From: Megamerina dolium
Lineage: Eukaryota; Arthropoda; Insecta; Diptera; Megamerinidae
Length of the DNA stretch: 64,000 nucleotides
Direction of reading: 5' to 3'
NCBI GenBank assembly: GCA_963854835.1
Contig: OY978526.1
Coordinates: forward strand, 15,641,277 to 15,705,276
In this document: piece by piece, positions 59,701 through 64,000 of the stretch
Numbering within the stretch: position 1 is the first letter of the stretch
Layout: each line of letters opens with the position of its first letter
Notes under the pieces: generated by a model
The model's input: the letters and a program-made list of their open reading frames with translations, nothing else
Told to the model about the DNA's origin: nothing
Databases searched by the model: none
Program-made: the position numbers and the translations under genes

Positions 59701-62040
59701 TAAATTTATAAAGTTATTTTAGTTTATTTTTTATTTTTTTTTTTTGTTTTAATTTGACTCTATTCAAGATCTAACCAGAAAACAATGAATAATATAACTC
59801 ATGGATTCTGTGGATCAAGGTGTTTTTTCTTATAATAATGACGGAAAAGTTTCTTGTCGTATTTTTTTTTTCTATCAAATGAAAATTTGAAATTGAGAAA
59901 AATAGCCCACAGTTTAATCTATTTCATGATCAAATACAATAAAATGAGAAAAGTAAAAATTAGAAAAGTTGTGTGAAAAAATGTTGCGCTTCTTTATAAA
60001 ATTAAAAGAGTGATTTTAAATGTAAAAAAAACATGCAAAAGAGACATGAGCCATGATATATTTATGATCTATATAAAGTGAAAAAAAAAATCAATGGTTA
60101 ACGTCCCTGCCACATAATGAAACGGAAACGTTAGCTATAATTAGCTTCAGTACTAAAATTTAGTATAAGAACTATGGTTAACGATATTATGCTAAAAATA
60201 TAAAAAATTGATACGATTGAAACATCGAAAATGAAAAAATTTTTTTTTTAGAAAAAAAAAATTAAGTTGGTTCATTCATGATCATAAACCTTTATATTCA
60301 TGGAATCACATTTTGTAATTGGTTTTTGAAATAAATAAATATTTTTCAGTTTTTATATATTTCTGTTTCTTTTTTTTTTTGCAGTGGTTCACACATTCTG
60401 AGAAATGCCCATATGCATATTCAGCAATTTTAAGTGCTTAATCTAGAAAAATAAATGATAATCTACAAATATTCATGCATACTTCAAAATGATATGATTT
60501 TATTTCTTGGTTTTTGCCTTATGTTGGGGGGATATATTTATAAAATATTTTATAATGGTAGCCAAGGCTCATAAAACATTGACTCCACTCCACTTCTACA
60601 CACCAACTTCTGTTATATGCGCATAAGCAAACGAACAATAACAATAATATCTGTATATAATAAAAAATAACTTCGTTTTTTGTTCTAAATTCTTCTTCTT
60701 TTTCTAAAGATCAACATACCTACTTCTCAACCAAGTTACCTTATATTGCCCACTAACTCCACTCTCAGTACTATCACATTTAGAATACTAAAAGGCGAAC
60801 ATGTATCTGTTTTGCAATACACTCAATTTCCATAAAATGGTCTCAGTGCAAATATAAAAATCTGCTGTAATTAACACTAAAACATTCCCTCATAACAGCA
60901 ACAACAACAACAACAACAACAACAACAGCAATAACGTAAACCTCTATACAGCCGCAACAATGATGAAAAATGAAGTAAGAAGCAAGAAAACGGCAAGAGG
61001 AAGAGAGAGATGGAATGAGAGAGAAAAATGAGAACAAATAAAATTTAATGTCTGTAGAAAGGCATTAAAGTACACTTTAGTGCCAACATTTTGGTTGAAT
61101 ATACCTACTATTGAATGCATATGAATGTGTGTGTACATGGTACATGGGCTCATATATATTGTAATAGCATGTAGTAAGTGTTGTGGTATTGCTTTACCAC
61201 ACAAGTTGCAATTTCATAGTTGTAATATGTTTATACGAAGGTAGCTTACATGAGTAACATGTAGATGTATACAATATGACATGTGTATGTAGATTAGAGT
61301 GATACGAAAAACAGTTCTGCATCTCTCAAATGTCTGTTGCTTATTTTTATACAGAAAGTTTATACAGAACTTTCTTCTTTTGTCCTATCAATATTTTTCG
61401 ATCGGTATGAACTAGTAATTTACTTGCTTACTATTCAAACTCTTTAAACAACATATATTTCAGACCACCCTAATGCATATATCTGCGTGTTCTTGTATAA
61501 TATGTATGTGATTACGTTTTGTTTTTCATTTCCATTTGCATTTATTTGCCATTAAAAGCATATAAAATGCAATTAATGTGCAATAAATGGACAAGAACGA
61601 TCAGAATAAATGCGTCAGAATGTTTATTATGTACAATACTTGTATATATATAAACTTACGTAAATATAGGAAAAGGATTCCCCTGAATGTTGCATGGTAA
61701 ATGAATATCATTGCCACGTTCAACATGTATTTCCATGACTGGTTTTTGTGTGGTGCGTGGTGCTAAATTCTTACTCAGTTCTGTACGACATAAAAAAAAA
61801 AATGAAGTAGAAGAGAAAAAAGAAAAACAATAAAAGAAATTAGTATTGCAAAAACCAAAGCCTTGTAAAATATTTTATTGATGAACATACCTTTTACTTG
61901 CAACATCACAGCATCACTACGTTGACGCTCACTGTTCAATGTATTCGTTACTAAACATGAAAATTTCACTAAACTATCCTCAGAGCGTACAGAACGTACA
62001 TAAAGATCACCAGATGCTGCGAGAACAACATAACGACCAG
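22751..62040 (-). CDS. Dscam4: Dscam-family cell adhesion receptor gene, 27 consecutive coding exons, incomplete at both ends
   Basis: Dscam proteins are neuronal surface receptors that bind homophilically and act in axon guidance, self-avoidance and synaptic targeting. I joined 27 exons by hand with GT-AG junctions and unbroken codon phase, about 1,930 codons. The order is Ig2 (second half), Ig3-Ig9, FN3-1 to FN3-4, Ig10, FN3-5, FN3-6, one membrane helix and a long cytoplasmic tail. This matches the Dscam architecture exactly. The Ig cysteine pairs and the FN3 tryptophans are visible in each domain, and the tail carries the ISPYATF motif typical of insect Dscams. Signal peptide, Ig1 and half of Ig2 are upstream of 64,000. 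The last coding exon is uncertain. Every Ig exon is single copy, so no mutually exclusive cluster is seen. The family call is firm. The paralogue (Dscam4 rather than Dscam3; Dscam2 looks excluded) rests on recalled similarity and needs a search. Confidence 0.9.
23373..24048 (-). CDS. Dscam4: Dscam exon z: large low-complexity cytoplasmic exon
   Basis: Phase requires the acceptor GCAAG|AG at 24,049 to give EIKSEHNASLSDES. The tract before it is A-rich, not pyrimidine-rich. The exon holds a Ser/Gly-rich stretch with an uninterrupted Gly run, MPTYRVPCKSTRSNDG, DMFRPDSSTESNND, and a glutamine run of about 14 residues near the end. The donor is AACAG|GTAGTT; without splicing the frame reads AGG TAG and stops. 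A strong acceptor-like TTTTCTTACAG at 23,608 lies inside the exon and could allow in-frame removal of 78 nt. No enzyme-like domain is visible. Confidence 0.8.
23436..23475. repeat. CTG/CAG trinucleotide repeat within Dscam tail exon
   Basis: Encodes the glutamine run on the minus strand. Mostly CAG with CAA interruptions, so length variation between individuals is likely. Confidence 0.9.
24114..24362 (-). CDS. Dscam4: Dscam exon y: cytoplasmic tail with ISPYATF motif
   Basis: The acceptor is GGCAATAG and the donor GACG|GTAAGT. The exon encodes EMYEISPYATFSVNG, the conserved tail motif of insect Dscam proteins, followed by APAKTPTRG and SSGFGGHMKSKSSWHK. The exon is directly followed by a 65-nt intron with an unusual A-rich 3' end. 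Confidence 0.9.
24622..24785 (-). CDS. Dscam4: Dscam exon x: juxtamembrane cytoplasmic tail
   Basis: The acceptor is ATCACAG and the donor TCAG|GTAAGT. The exon encodes ALTIKHRRTLCGPIAEGYES, with basic stop-transfer residues straight after the helix, then a charged segment ending in SPVKTVDKANES. Confidence 0.9.
25761..26076 (-). CDS. Dscam4: Dscam exon w: end of FN3-6 and transmembrane segment
   Basis: The acceptor is TTTCACAG and the donor ACAAT|GTAAGT. The exon encodes FN3-6 (RWTVVTSDISNAEEN, WFQLRISATNDAGKTTEHY), a proline-rich stalk, and a single hydrophobic helix WFATLIVIIIITVAIIT. If the donor were not used, the frame would read ATG TAA and stop directly after the membrane helix. Confidence 0.93.
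26532..26999 (+). pseudogene. DD37D transposase, N-terminal DNA-binding part
   Basis: 155 codons. Two helix-turn-helix regions are suggested by LAEKSQPAIVRELKHLKVNK and NPRRSANQMVKELNITVRSI. It runs into IVFFEEKI, equivalent to the FSDEK catalytic motif with Glu in place of the usual Asp, and then goes out of frame. Confidence 0.82.
26999..27469 (+). pseudogene. DD37D transposase, C-terminal catalytic part with one stop
   Basis: Frame from VWAAVNADGRSPIVFIEPG through RPWTFQQDSAPSHKARVIQE, a TAG at 27,248, then NSPDANPMDYFLWAIVESK and the C-terminus to 27,469. It holds two of the three catalytic acidic residues. Confidence 0.85.
27586..29897. other. rest of the Dscam intron after the DD37D transposon
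   Basis: No alternative exon recognised. A small coding-like patch on the minus strand near 27,690-27,745 (AIGTIGAAFTVPPQLK) has no support beyond one open frame. Confidence 0.55.
29898..30023 (-). CDS. Dscam4: Dscam exon v: first half of FN3-6
   Basis: The acceptor is TTATTGCAG and the donor GTGG|GTAAGT. The exon encodes QAPNSNELIATNATCVNLKL and the tryptophan motif SSWHNGGCPIHHF. The following 3.8-kb intron carries a broken DD37D transposon. Confidence 0.9.
30958..31332 (-). CDS. Dscam4: Dscam exon u: end of Ig10 and FN3-5
   Basis: The acceptor is ACACAAAG and the donor AAAG|GTAAGT. The exon encodes the Ig10 F-strand cysteine in YTCTANNLFG, then FN3-5 with IRISWDPPDDGG, LKCGNQYIIKMSAHN and WTKGK. 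Confidence 0.93.
31349..31382. repeat. GAT trinucleotide microsatellite
   Basis: Eleven GAT units just upstream (gene sense) of the exon at 30,958-31,332, within about 20 bp of its acceptor. Confidence 0.9.
31835..32014 (-). CDS. Dscam4: Dscam exon t: first half of Ig10
   Basis: The acceptor is ACTTATAG and the donor CATC|GTAAGT. Ig10 sits between FN3-4 and FN3-5, a Dscam hallmark. The exon encodes APARIASFGQLVRKAVG, the cysteine in LECLAVG, the tryptophan in ARWLTRD, and NEGNLKIH. Confidence 0.92.
32015..33021. other. Dscam intron between FN3-4 and Ig10 exons
   Basis: 1.0 kb without a recognised exon. 32,200-32,310 and 32,520-32,720 are less AT-rich than the surroundings and could be old repeats. 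No motif identified. Confidence 0.55.
33022..33177 (-). CDS. Dscam4: Dscam exon s: second half of FN3-4
   Basis: The acceptor is GTGATAGTAG. The earlier AG four bases upstream would create a stop. The donor is AGAG|GTAAGT. The exon encodes VRVDENGYPVTYEARGLAEN and MYEFWVSASTSVGEG, ending TNTR. Confidence 0.9.
34014..34322 (-). CDS. Dscam4: Dscam exon r: end of FN3-3 and start of FN3-4
   Basis: The acceptor is TATTTGCAG and the donor AAAT|GTAAGT. The exon encodes the FN3-3 end NYSVRVLAYTATGDG, then FN3-4 from DVPDAPAAIKAAAL with tryptophan in ILISWLPPKNRNG. The preceding intron holds a 315-bp MITE. Confidence 0.92.
34992..35306. mobile_element. 315-bp MITE-like element with TA target duplication
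   Basis: Ends are imperfect inverted repeats CAGGGTGCGTTTTTT and CAGAGTGATTTTTT, each flanked by TA (34,990-34,991 and 35,307-35,308). Inside, the plus strand still encodes EIPDDMLERVCQIWTQRMNH, resembling the C-terminus of a Tc1/mariner-type transposase. This suggests an internally deleted autonomous element. It lies in the intron between the FN3-3 exons. Confidence 0.85.
35310..36821. other. rest of the Dscam intron after the 315-bp MITE
   Basis: AT-rich with TTG, ATT and CTA simple tracts (36,030-36,070 and 36,540-36,590). No alternative FN3 exon recognised. Confidence 0.55.
36822..36965 (-). CDS. Dscam4: Dscam exon q: first half of FN3-3
   Basis: The acceptor is CATTATAG and the donor CAAA|GTAAGT. 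The exon encodes VPEAAPQHVNCTALSSQSL, the FN3 tryptophan in LKISWLEPP, and GYKILYRPIVNQ. Confidence 0.92.
37226..37481 (-). CDS. Dscam4: Dscam exon p: main part of FN3-2
   Basis: The acceptor is CATCTTAG and the donor GGGCG|GTAAGT. The exon encodes IPPRESWNGELIGYTVNC, the GLRKYTRYAVTVRALNSFG block typical of the FN3 F-G region, and ends at TTAEG. Confidence 0.92.
37872..38082 (-). CDS. Dscam4: Dscam exon o: end of FN3-1 and start of FN3-2
   Basis: The acceptor is GTTGACAG and the donor GGCAG|GTATGT. The exon encodes the FN3-1 strands SAIVSGLTPATTFLIRMQAI and then FN3-2 from EAPTEAPSNVQVQ to LIVTWQ. It ends in phase 0. Confidence 0.92.
38209..38731 (-). CDS. Dscam4: Dscam exon n: whole Ig9 plus start of FN3-1
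   Basis: One of the two largest exons in the window. Ig9 runs from EPARFEQAARN with cysteines in LECHAKG and YKCIAEN and tryptophan in IAWTHNN. The linker VQERPDTPSNLEV opens FN3-1, which carries VKLSWRRPFDG. The acceptor is CCATTTAG and the donor AAAAG|GTACGT. Confidence 0.93.
38860..39012 (-). CDS. Dscam4: Dscam exon m: second half of Ig8
   Basis: The acceptor is AAATAAAAAG, which has a weak pyrimidine tract. The donor is AATG|GTTAGT, also non-optimal. The exon encodes MRNHSLVLNLATDVDEG, the cysteine in YMCQATN, and IIRINVN. Phase continuity and the domain pattern support both sites. Confidence 0.88.
39515..39634 (-). CDS. Dscam4: Dscam exon l: first half of Ig8
   Basis: The acceptor is CACGTTTAG and the donor CAGG|GTAAGT. 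The exon encodes APRWSFEPMDTAIMLG, the cysteine in INCEAEG, and the tryptophan in ITWFKGQG. Confidence 0.9.
40228..40363 (-). CDS. Dscam4: Dscam exon k: second half of Ig7
   Basis: The acceptor TTTGAAG was chosen because phase 0 gives ITEKKEEFYSLLVF. The nearby ACAG and ACAGAG sites would shift or shorten the frame. The F-strand cysteine is in YTCNASN. The donor is CGAG|GTGAGT. Confidence 0.88.
40606..40751 (-). CDS. Dscam4: Dscam exon j: first half of Ig7
   Basis: The acceptor is CCCATAG and the donor CAG|GTAAGC. The exon encodes PPVIEPFKFPKNLQEGG, the cysteine in ITCAVSSG, and the tryptophan in FSWKKDD. Ig7 is the domain with alternative exons in Dscam1 and Dscam2. I saw no second copy of this exon in the flanking introns (440 bp and 242 bp). 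Confidence 0.9.
41192..41341 (-). CDS. Dscam4: Dscam exon i: second half of Ig6
   Basis: The acceptor is TTTACACAG and the donor AATA|GTAAGT. The exon encodes VIKNVEPTRDQGLYTCIV with the F-strand cysteine, then RRDMQLNVN leading to the Ig7 linker. Confidence 0.9.
41589..41720 (-). CDS. Dscam4: Dscam exon h: first half of Ig6
   Basis: The acceptor is TTCATTTCAG and the donor ACAACAA|GTAAGA. The exon encodes PPYVRAIGPIKAVAGEDI, the B-strand cysteine in VHCPFSG, and the tryptophan in IRWEKG. One base is left over. Confidence 0.9.
43144..43154. repeat. LINE target-site duplication, left copy
   Basis: TAATATGTACT, identical to 46,521-46,531. It directly abuts the TTAC tail of the LINE, so the exact edge is ambiguous by a few bases. 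Confidence 0.85.
43195..44736 (-). pseudogene. LINE reverse transcriptase domain
   Basis: Begins with DYDEVETAILRLKNNKAAG and is interrupted once by TGA at about 44,549, in frame and probably a TGG to TGA change. It then stays open for 446 codons. RT motifs in order are ANYRGISLLS, YQCGFRPGKST, HLFVDYKAAFDS, GFRQGDSLSCDF, LLAYADDIDIIG and DFVYLGNRI. The catalytic YADD is intact. The C-terminal region has KIQRLRWLGHVERMEEH, close to the end of RTE-type polyproteins. Confidence 0.92.
44799..45700 (-). pseudogene. LINE endonuclease C-terminal part and linker
   Basis: Continues the endonuclease with LGDFNARVGKEG, NMVIGGTRFQHLDIHKATW, RTRNQIDHVVIDGRH and the catalytic ANIDSDHYLVAAKV. A basic Arg/Lys/Glu-rich helix follows (RRLFRHKKRELERRECEE). 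It stops at VLSL with TAG, where a tryptophan codon (W in SLWREHF) is expected. Confidence 0.88.
45670..46219 (-). pseudogene. LINE endonuclease domain, N-terminal part
   Basis: Encodes the first half of the APE-type endonuclease: LRICNWNVRSLYREG, the catalytic glutamate region ITALQEMRWTGQ, and LICAHAPTDEKDN. The frame is lost near 45,705 in a C-run (TGCCCCGCC). One extra C would bring RHDIKIVLGDFNARVG into frame, so the open frame ends in unrelated residues. Confidence 0.88.
46521..46531. repeat. LINE target-site duplication, right copy
   Basis: TAATATGTACT, identical to 43,144-43,154. It marks the 5' end of the LINE and shows the insertion is essentially full length. Confidence 0.85.
46665..47110 (-). 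mobile_element. internally deleted mariner copy, same family as at 56.5 kb
   Basis: The 46,667 end has the inverted repeat GTGTAGTAAAAGGAAATCC. On the minus strand the N-terminal transposase is readable (VLFEHASKIYTSKEK, NGNSVYGPDTVTANHVQFWF, ALNIAQKIVWNHINK). It then jumps directly to the 3' non-coding end, so the catalytic domain is missing. The left transposon end near 47,100 is less clear. It lies right beside the LINE. Confidence 0.85.
47115..51820. other. distal part of the 10.1-kb Dscam intron
   Basis: AT-rich with GTT tracts at 48,640-48,710 and the AT microsatellite at 50,640. The 115-codon frame at 48,577 is Leu/Phe-rich because of the GTT tract. No alternative Ig exon seen. Confidence 0.6.
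50640..50731. repeat. long AT dinucleotide microsatellite
   Basis: About 92 bp of uninterrupted AT repeats in the 10.1-kb Dscam intron. Assembly length may be unreliable here. Confidence 0.95.
51821..52025 (-). CDS. Dscam4: Dscam exon g: second part of Ig5
   Basis: The acceptor is TTTGTAG and the donor TATG|GTAAGT. The exon starts at the Ig5 tryptophan (FSWLLD) and contains HLNISHVRPDDGGLYKCIA with the F-strand cysteine, ending in ARLNVYG. It is followed by the longest intron in the window, 10.1 kb, which carries a LINE and a mariner remnant. Confidence 0.92.
52401..52501 (-). CDS. Dscam4: Dscam exon f: first part of Ig5
   Basis: The acceptor is ATGACACAG and the donor CAA|GTAAGT. The exon encodes DTVPELIYTFIEQNVRPG and the B-strand cysteine in SLKCSASG, then a proline run. 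It ends in phase 0. The FIEQ-RPGP-SLKCSA signature of Ig5 is shared by fly Dscam proteins. Confidence 0.9.
52651..52778 (-). CDS. Dscam4: Dscam exon e: second half of Ig4
   Basis: The acceptor is AAAAACAG and the donor GGCG|GTAAGT. The exon encodes IRFLAKNSLMVQNVGRRDRG, then the Ig4 F-strand cysteine in VYQCLVEN, ending in MAELKLG. One base carries into the next exon. Confidence 0.9.
55237..55460 (-). CDS. Dscam4: Dscam exon d: end of Ig3 and first half of Ig4
   Basis: The exon opens with the F-strand cysteine of Ig3 (ICQASNQFG), runs through the linker VSVHILPQVQIVNSG, and includes the Ig4 B-strand cysteine (FNCST) and C-strand tryptophan (IEWLHNG). The donor is AA|GTAAGT, which leaves two bases that join C from the next exon to give Asn. 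Confidence 0.9.
55937..56054 (-). CDS. Dscam4: Dscam exon c: middle of Ig3
   Basis: The acceptor is GATTTACAG and the donor GG|GTAAGC. The exon starts at the C-strand tryptophan (WYRVSDS) and ends at the ERDAGKW turn before the F strand. It ends in phase 0. Only 39 codons long, with phase matching both neighbours. Confidence 0.9.
57073..57086. repeat. target-site duplication of LINE fragment, left
   Basis: AGCGGATGGTTACT. Mariner coding sequence immediately before its GDEKW motif, duplicated at 57,331-57,344. Confidence 0.9.
57087..57330 (-). mobile_element. 244-bp 5'-truncated RTE LINE fragment inside the mariner
   Basis: Starts with the same TTAC tail and GTGGCCATAACAACCGAATA end as the full LINE at 43,155. 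It covers part of the RT C-terminus (RLRWLGHVERM). It lacks an exact 40-bp block present at 43,211-43,250 and has a rearranged junction near 57,190. Both sides carry the 14-bp direct repeat AGCGGATGGTTACT (57,073-57,086 and 57,331-57,344), so it is an independent insertion into the mariner. Confidence 0.93.
57331..57344. repeat. target-site duplication of LINE fragment, right
   Basis: AGCGGATGGTTACT. The mariner frame continues from here as TGDEKWVTYDN. Confidence 0.9.
59277..59296. repeat. CA dinucleotide microsatellite
   Basis: About 20 bp of CA repeats in the Dscam intron between Ig3 exons. Confidence 0.9.
59519..59900. repeat. diverged tandem duplication, unit about 234 bp
   Basis: Two successive blocks share TATTCAGGATCTGGCCAGAA versus TATTCAAGATCTAACCAGAA, ATGGATTCTTTAGATCAA versus ATGGATTCTGTGGATCAA, and a T-run followed by TATCAAA and GAATTTGAAATTG-like sequence. 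They start near 59,521 and 59,755. Intronic; no coding signal. Confidence 0.7.
61660..61780 (-). CDS. Dscam4: Dscam exon b: start of Ig3
   Basis: The acceptor is TGTCGTACAG and the donor GTAAGT. The exon encodes the linker LSKNLAPRTTQKP and the B-strand cysteine of Ig3 in IHLPCNI, ending at GNPFPIFT. The final codon is split (AC|G). The following intron of 5.6 kb carries a mariner element. Confidence 0.9.
61891..62040 (-). CDS. Dscam4: Dscam exon a: second half of Ig2
   Basis: The acceptor is TTTACAG just above 62,040 and the donor AAAAG|GTATG follows 61,891. The exon enters with two bases of a split codon and leaves one base. It encodes GRYVVLAASGDLYV, then the F-strand cysteine in VKFSCLV, ending in LQVK. 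This is the most upstream exon visible. The first half of Ig2 must lie beyond the window, so the intron above it exceeds 1.9 kb. Confidence 0.88.
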
Positions 62041-62347
62041 CTGTAAAGAAATTAAGAAAGTATTATAAAAACTTTCCAAATATAGAAATTTTAAATATGA
62101 AGAGGTTACACTAGCTACACAATTATGTCTGTCATGATAACTTGACCTCGATGAAAATTGGAACGTGCTGCCTTTGATTTAATAACATTTTCTTTATTTA
62201 AAATAGGCACGATCGATCAACTCAACTTATAGGTCAATATCCTAAAAGATAATTGCCTAGCAAAAAACGGCTAACCCATGCTTTCTATTTCTTACAGTGC
62301 CCACACAAAGCCACAGCTACTATCTGCAGGATCATGAACAGAATATA

Positions 62348-62525
62348 AAAAAAAAATATAAATATGTGGCACTTAAAGCCCCAAAGGGCTCATTGGCCGA
62401 GCTTCTCTTCCATTACTGTTGTGCGTCTTAAATTTTGGACAGTATTAGAATGGACCTACTTATTTTAGCCGGTTCCGAACGGCAGAACGCTTGTGACATC
62501 ACTTTTTCTGAGCTTTGTCACAGAG
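62348..62525 (-). mobile_element. 5'-truncated copy of the same SINE
   Basis: Minus-strand copy of the SINE 3' half, with an A-rich tail on the minus strand side at 62,348. It matches the full copy closely (GGAACCGGCTAAAATAAGTA, GCCAATGAGCCCTTTGGGGC). It is flanked by the 14-bp direct repeat ATGAACAGAATATA at 62,334-62,347 and 62,526-62,539. The tRNA head is absent. Confidence 0.92.
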
Positions 62526-62539
62526 ATGAACAGAATATA

Positions 62540-64000
62540 TTCCCCTTAAAAATGACTATCATATAGCCATATTTAGTACTACGATCCTAAATTTTTTTAA
62601 GTGTATGAAAAAAGTTGGAATATCACGCCCACTATTTCGTATGTGTCCTGTACAAAATCACAACATTGACTAGATGAAGTCTTTTGCTATATTGATCTTT
62701 AAAATTACCGAATGCCGTCTATAATTTGCAGATCAGTTCATATTTTAGCCAAATATTTCACACAGCTCTCACACCCAGTCATTACTATAAGTCATTGCTG
62801 TATGTTGTCGCTATAGTACGAGGCGGTCCCAGAACTACATATAGATGGCGGCAGTAGTATGAAAAGAATTACTTTGGTGAAAAGTCGCAACCTTATAACA
62901 CATATGTTTTAAGTTTCAATATGCCACGTGATGAAATAAAGTGATGAAATTAAAGAAAAAACGCCGCATTTTGCGAAAGAGAAAGTGTTGTTTCATCAAG
63001 ACAATGCACCAGTTCTCACATCCGCTATTGCGATGGCCAAAATCAATAACTTAAAGCTCGAATTGCTTCAGCACACACCTTATTCGTCAGATTTAGCTCC
63101 TTCGGATTATTTTCTATTCTAGAAGATTGCAAACAATGAAGAGGTGGAGTCTGCGGTAGATGGCTATTTTAATGAGCTAGACAGTTCATACTATAAACAG
63201 GGTATCGAAGCTATAGAATATCTCTGGGAAAAGTGTATAGAGTTAAAAGGAGAGTATGTTGAGAAATAAAGAAAAAATTTCCCAAATTTTTTTGAGTTTT
63301 CTTTGTTAGGTCGGATAGTTCTGGGACCGCACTCTACTATTACAAATGACTATGTAACACACATATTAGTTCGTAAGCTTAAATTTTATTGGTATATTAA
63401 AACCGTGCATGCTATGCGCACTATTTTATATACTTTTTCGCACAGAAAATCTCTATTTGAACCAGCTTAATTTTGTACAAATATGACTGTATGGCAAATA
63501 ATTTATTCGCCAAAGTTCACAAAATAAAAATTTTTAATTAACAATTTTTAAAACGTCACAGTATAGTTTTTGGGTGCAAAGTATAACCAGATCGGTTTAA
63601 ACCAATTTAAGCTTGTCAAATTTTCCCTTCACTACTAATAAATGTTTATATTAAAATATGCATATGATTGAACTTTATATTGAATTACATAGAATGATTT
63701 ATAACACTAAAACTATGAAAAAAAAATTATTAACTATTTAAATTTACTACACATATTCTCACTTATATACATATACACATTCATATCCATGCATGTTTCT
63801 CTATATATATACATATGTACAAAATAAAATATTCAAAGTGACCTCAAAAACCACATATCATAAAAAATATGTCGCATTTTTACACAAGTTCTCTTTTTAT
63901 TATGTCATCATTTCTTTTTTAACTTGAATTTTTTCTCCATTTTGATATTTAACGCCAATTTTATATCGATGTTTTTTTTCACTTAACAATGACTCAATGT
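62540..64000. other. upstream Dscam intron, partly transposon
   Basis: Apart from the deleted mariner at 62,816-63,338, only AT-rich DNA. No Ig1 or Ig2 first-half exon is visible. Confidence 0.6.
62816..63338 (+). mobile_element. internally deleted mariner (DD34D) copy
   Basis: Terminal inverted repeats share GCGGTCCCAGAACTA (left 62,823 region, complement at the right, 63,315-63,332). The coding remnant reads VLFHQDNAPVLTSAIAMAK, then HTPYSSDLAPSDYFLF with a stop after it, then EKCIELKGEYVEK. QD to PSD spacing is 34 residues. The N-terminal half is missing. Upstream of the first Dscam exon in the window. Confidence 0.85.

Overview
The window is AT-rich eukaryotic DNA from an insect, most likely a higher fly (Diptera). 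The evidence is one long multi-exon gene with GT-AG introns on the minus strand, surrounded by Tc1/mariner, RTE-type LINE and tRNA-derived SINE copies. A tephritid-type fly is possible, but the sequence alone does not prove it.

The only host gene I can support is a Dscam-family cell adhesion receptor on the minus strand. I could place 27 consecutive coding exons between 62,040 and 22,751, and codon phase is consistent across every junction. In order they encode the C-terminal half of Ig2, Ig3 to Ig9, FN3-1 to FN3-4, Ig10, FN3-5 and FN3-6, one membrane segment, and a long low-complexity cytoplasmic tail with the ISPYATF motif. This is the classic Dscam layout (9 Ig, 4 FN3, 1 Ig, 2 FN3, TM). 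Signal peptide, Ig1 and the first half of Ig2 lie beyond 64,000. The true C-terminal exon is not settled. There is one copy of each Ig exon, so there is no Dscam1-type mutually exclusive array. From recall of the fly paralogues it resembles Dscam4 (or Dscam3) more than Dscam2.

Layout: 1-22,750 is downstream or intronic AT-rich DNA. It holds three SINE copies, a 237-bp MITE, degenerate Tc1-like transposase pieces, a DD37D-type transposase relic and a perfect hairpin. 22,751-26,076 holds the cytoplasmic and transmembrane exons. The intron at 26,077-29,897 carries a broken DD37D (maT-like) transposon. 29,898-41,720 holds the FN3 and Ig6-Ig10 exons, with a 315-bp TA-flanked MITE in one intron. 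The 10.1-kb intron at 41,721-51,820 holds a near full-length RTE-type LINE with an 11-bp target duplication and an internally deleted mariner. 51,821-56,054 holds the Ig3-Ig5 exons. The intron at 56,055-61,659 holds a mariner that was itself interrupted by a 244-bp piece of the same LINE family. 62,041-64,000 holds a young SINE copy and a deleted mariner.

I found no undescribed multi-gene system. The observations most worth following up are the SINE family, the nested LINE-in-mariner insertion, and two consecutive splice acceptors preceded by A-tracts in the receptor tail.
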